From Paracoccaceae bacterium (GTDB taxonomy: Bacteria; Pseudomonadota; Alphaproteobacteria; Rhodobacterales; Rhodobacteraceae): DNA of 8,168 bases. Shown here piece after piece: positions 7,411-8,168 of this stretch. The translations under genes and the position numbers were made by a program. Numbering within the stretch: the first letter of the stretch is position 1; every line of letters begins with the position of its first letter. Below the pieces are notes generated by a model that saw only the letters and a program-made list of their open reading frames with translations, ran no database searches and was not told where the DNA came from. Where the stretch lies: positions 1 to 8,168 of the forward strand of contig CABZJG010000078.1 in NCBI GenBank assembly GCA_902525995.1. The letters run 5' to 3'.

Positions 7411-8151
7411 ATGGCCGGTCATTCAAAATGGGCAAATATCCAGCACCGAAAAGGCCGTCAGGATGCGGCGCGTTCTAAACTGTTTTCAAAGCTGTCAAAA
7501 GAAATCACCGTGGCCGCGAAAATGGGAGATCCCGATCCGGAAAAAAATCCCCGTCTGAGATTGGCTGTGAAAGAAGCCAAGTCAAATTCGGTCCCCAAGG
7601 ACGTCATCGAACGGGCCATTAAAAAGTCCACAGCTGGGGATGGCGATGATTATGAAGAAATCCGGTATGAAGGCTATGGCCCAAATGGGGTCGCTGTGAT
7701 TGTCGAGGCAATGACCGATAATCGAAACCGCACCGCCTCAAATGTCCGGTCTACGTTTTCCAAAAACGGCGGTAATCTGGGCGAGACCGGATCAGTTGGT
7801 TTTATGTTCGAGCGCAAAGGTGAGGTCAGTTACAGCGTTGATGCCGGGGACGGCGATACCGTGATGATGGCCGCGATCGAAGCTGGCGCGGAAGATGTAG
7901 AAAGCTCTGAAGATGGCCATATCATCTGGTGCCTTGATACCGATCTCAATGATGTCTCAAACGCGCTTGAAGCTGAGTTGGGCGAGAGCCAGTCAACCAA
8001 GCTGATCTGGAAGCCGACCACCACCACCGAACTAGATCTTGAGGGTATGCAAAAGCTCATGAAGCTTCTTGATGCTTTGGAAGATGATGATGAAGTCCAA
8101 CGAGTCACCGCTAATTTCGAAGCCAGCGATGAGGTCATGGAGCAGCTTTAG
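7411..8151 (+). CDS. yebC: YebC/PmpR/TACO1-family protein
   Basis: Cytosolic protein of a near-universal family. Members were first described as DNA-binding transcriptional regulators (PmpR). Later work ties the mitochondrial homologue TACO1 and bacterial YebC-type proteins to translation, including easing ribosome stalling at proline-rich stretches. The 246 residues equal the usual length. Seen: the invariant N-terminus MAGHSKWANIQHRKGRQDAAR (1-21), RLRLAVKEAKSNSVPKDVIERAIKK (48-72), YEGYGPNGVAVIVEAMTDNRNRTASNVR (86-113), and FSKNGGNLGETGSVGFMFERKG (116-137). The C-terminal third is acidic (ALEDDDEVQRV near 222-232), as is normal. A seven-A run at 7541-7547 is in frame. In many alphaproteobacteria yebC precedes ruvC and ruvAB; only 17 bases follow it here, so that cannot be checked. 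Confidence 0.96.
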   Translation: MAGHSKWANIQHRKGRQDAARSKLFSKLSKEITVAAKMGDPDPEKNPRLRLAVKEAKSNSVPKDVIERAIKKSTAGDGDDYEEIRYEGYGPNGVAVIVEAMTDNRNRTASNVRSTFSKNGGNLGETGSVGFMFERKGEVSYSVDAGDGDTVMMAAIEAGAEDVESSEDGHIIWCLDTDLNDVSNALEAELGESQSTKLIWKPTTTTELDLEGMQKLMKLLDALEDDDEVQRVTANFEASDEVMEQL

Positions 8152-8168
8152 GCGGCCCGAATATGCGC

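Overview
This window looks like an ordinary chromosomal stretch from an alphaproteobacterium, most likely a marine Rhodobacterales/Roseobacter-type organism. That placement is an inference from the protein sequences: the YmdB-type phosphoesterase carries a GDHAFDQKD variant, and the 5-FCL and OsmC-like proteins resemble Rhodobacteraceae forms as far as I recall them. GC is moderate, and genes are tightly packed with 4-base stop/start overlaps. No tRNA, rRNA, CRISPR array, insertion sequence, phage gene or attachment site was seen.

Layout: the left 1.2 kb holds a guanine deaminase gene (guaD) on the minus strand, cut at its C-terminal end by the window edge. A 136-base divergent intergenic region follows. 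Everything to its right is on the plus strand: the Mg2+ channel mgtE, 5-formyltetrahydrofolate cyclo-ligase, a frameshifted OsmC-family gene, a TIGR00282/YmdB-type metallophosphoesterase, a frameshifted EamA (DMT-type) transporter, an SLC13-type permease with two internal RCK_C domains, and yebC. Three junctions use 4-base overlaps (TTGA, ATGA and GTGA), which suggests translational coupling inside one or two operons. A small gap with a near-perfect palindrome precedes the phosphoesterase, and a gap with a possible promoter precedes yebC.

The genes do not form one obvious pathway. guaD and the folate cyclo-ligase belong to purine and one-carbon metabolism. mgtE, the EamA protein and the SLC13 permease are inner-membrane transporters. 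OsmC is a thiol-peroxidase-type protein. The phosphoesterase probably acts in cyclic-nucleotide or RNA signalling, and YebC acts on translation or transcription. The most notable observation is that two genes about 1.4 kb apart are each broken by what looks like one missing T in a T run, with the rest of the reading frame fully conserved. This is either very recent gene decay or a sequence error. I found no convincing new biological system here.
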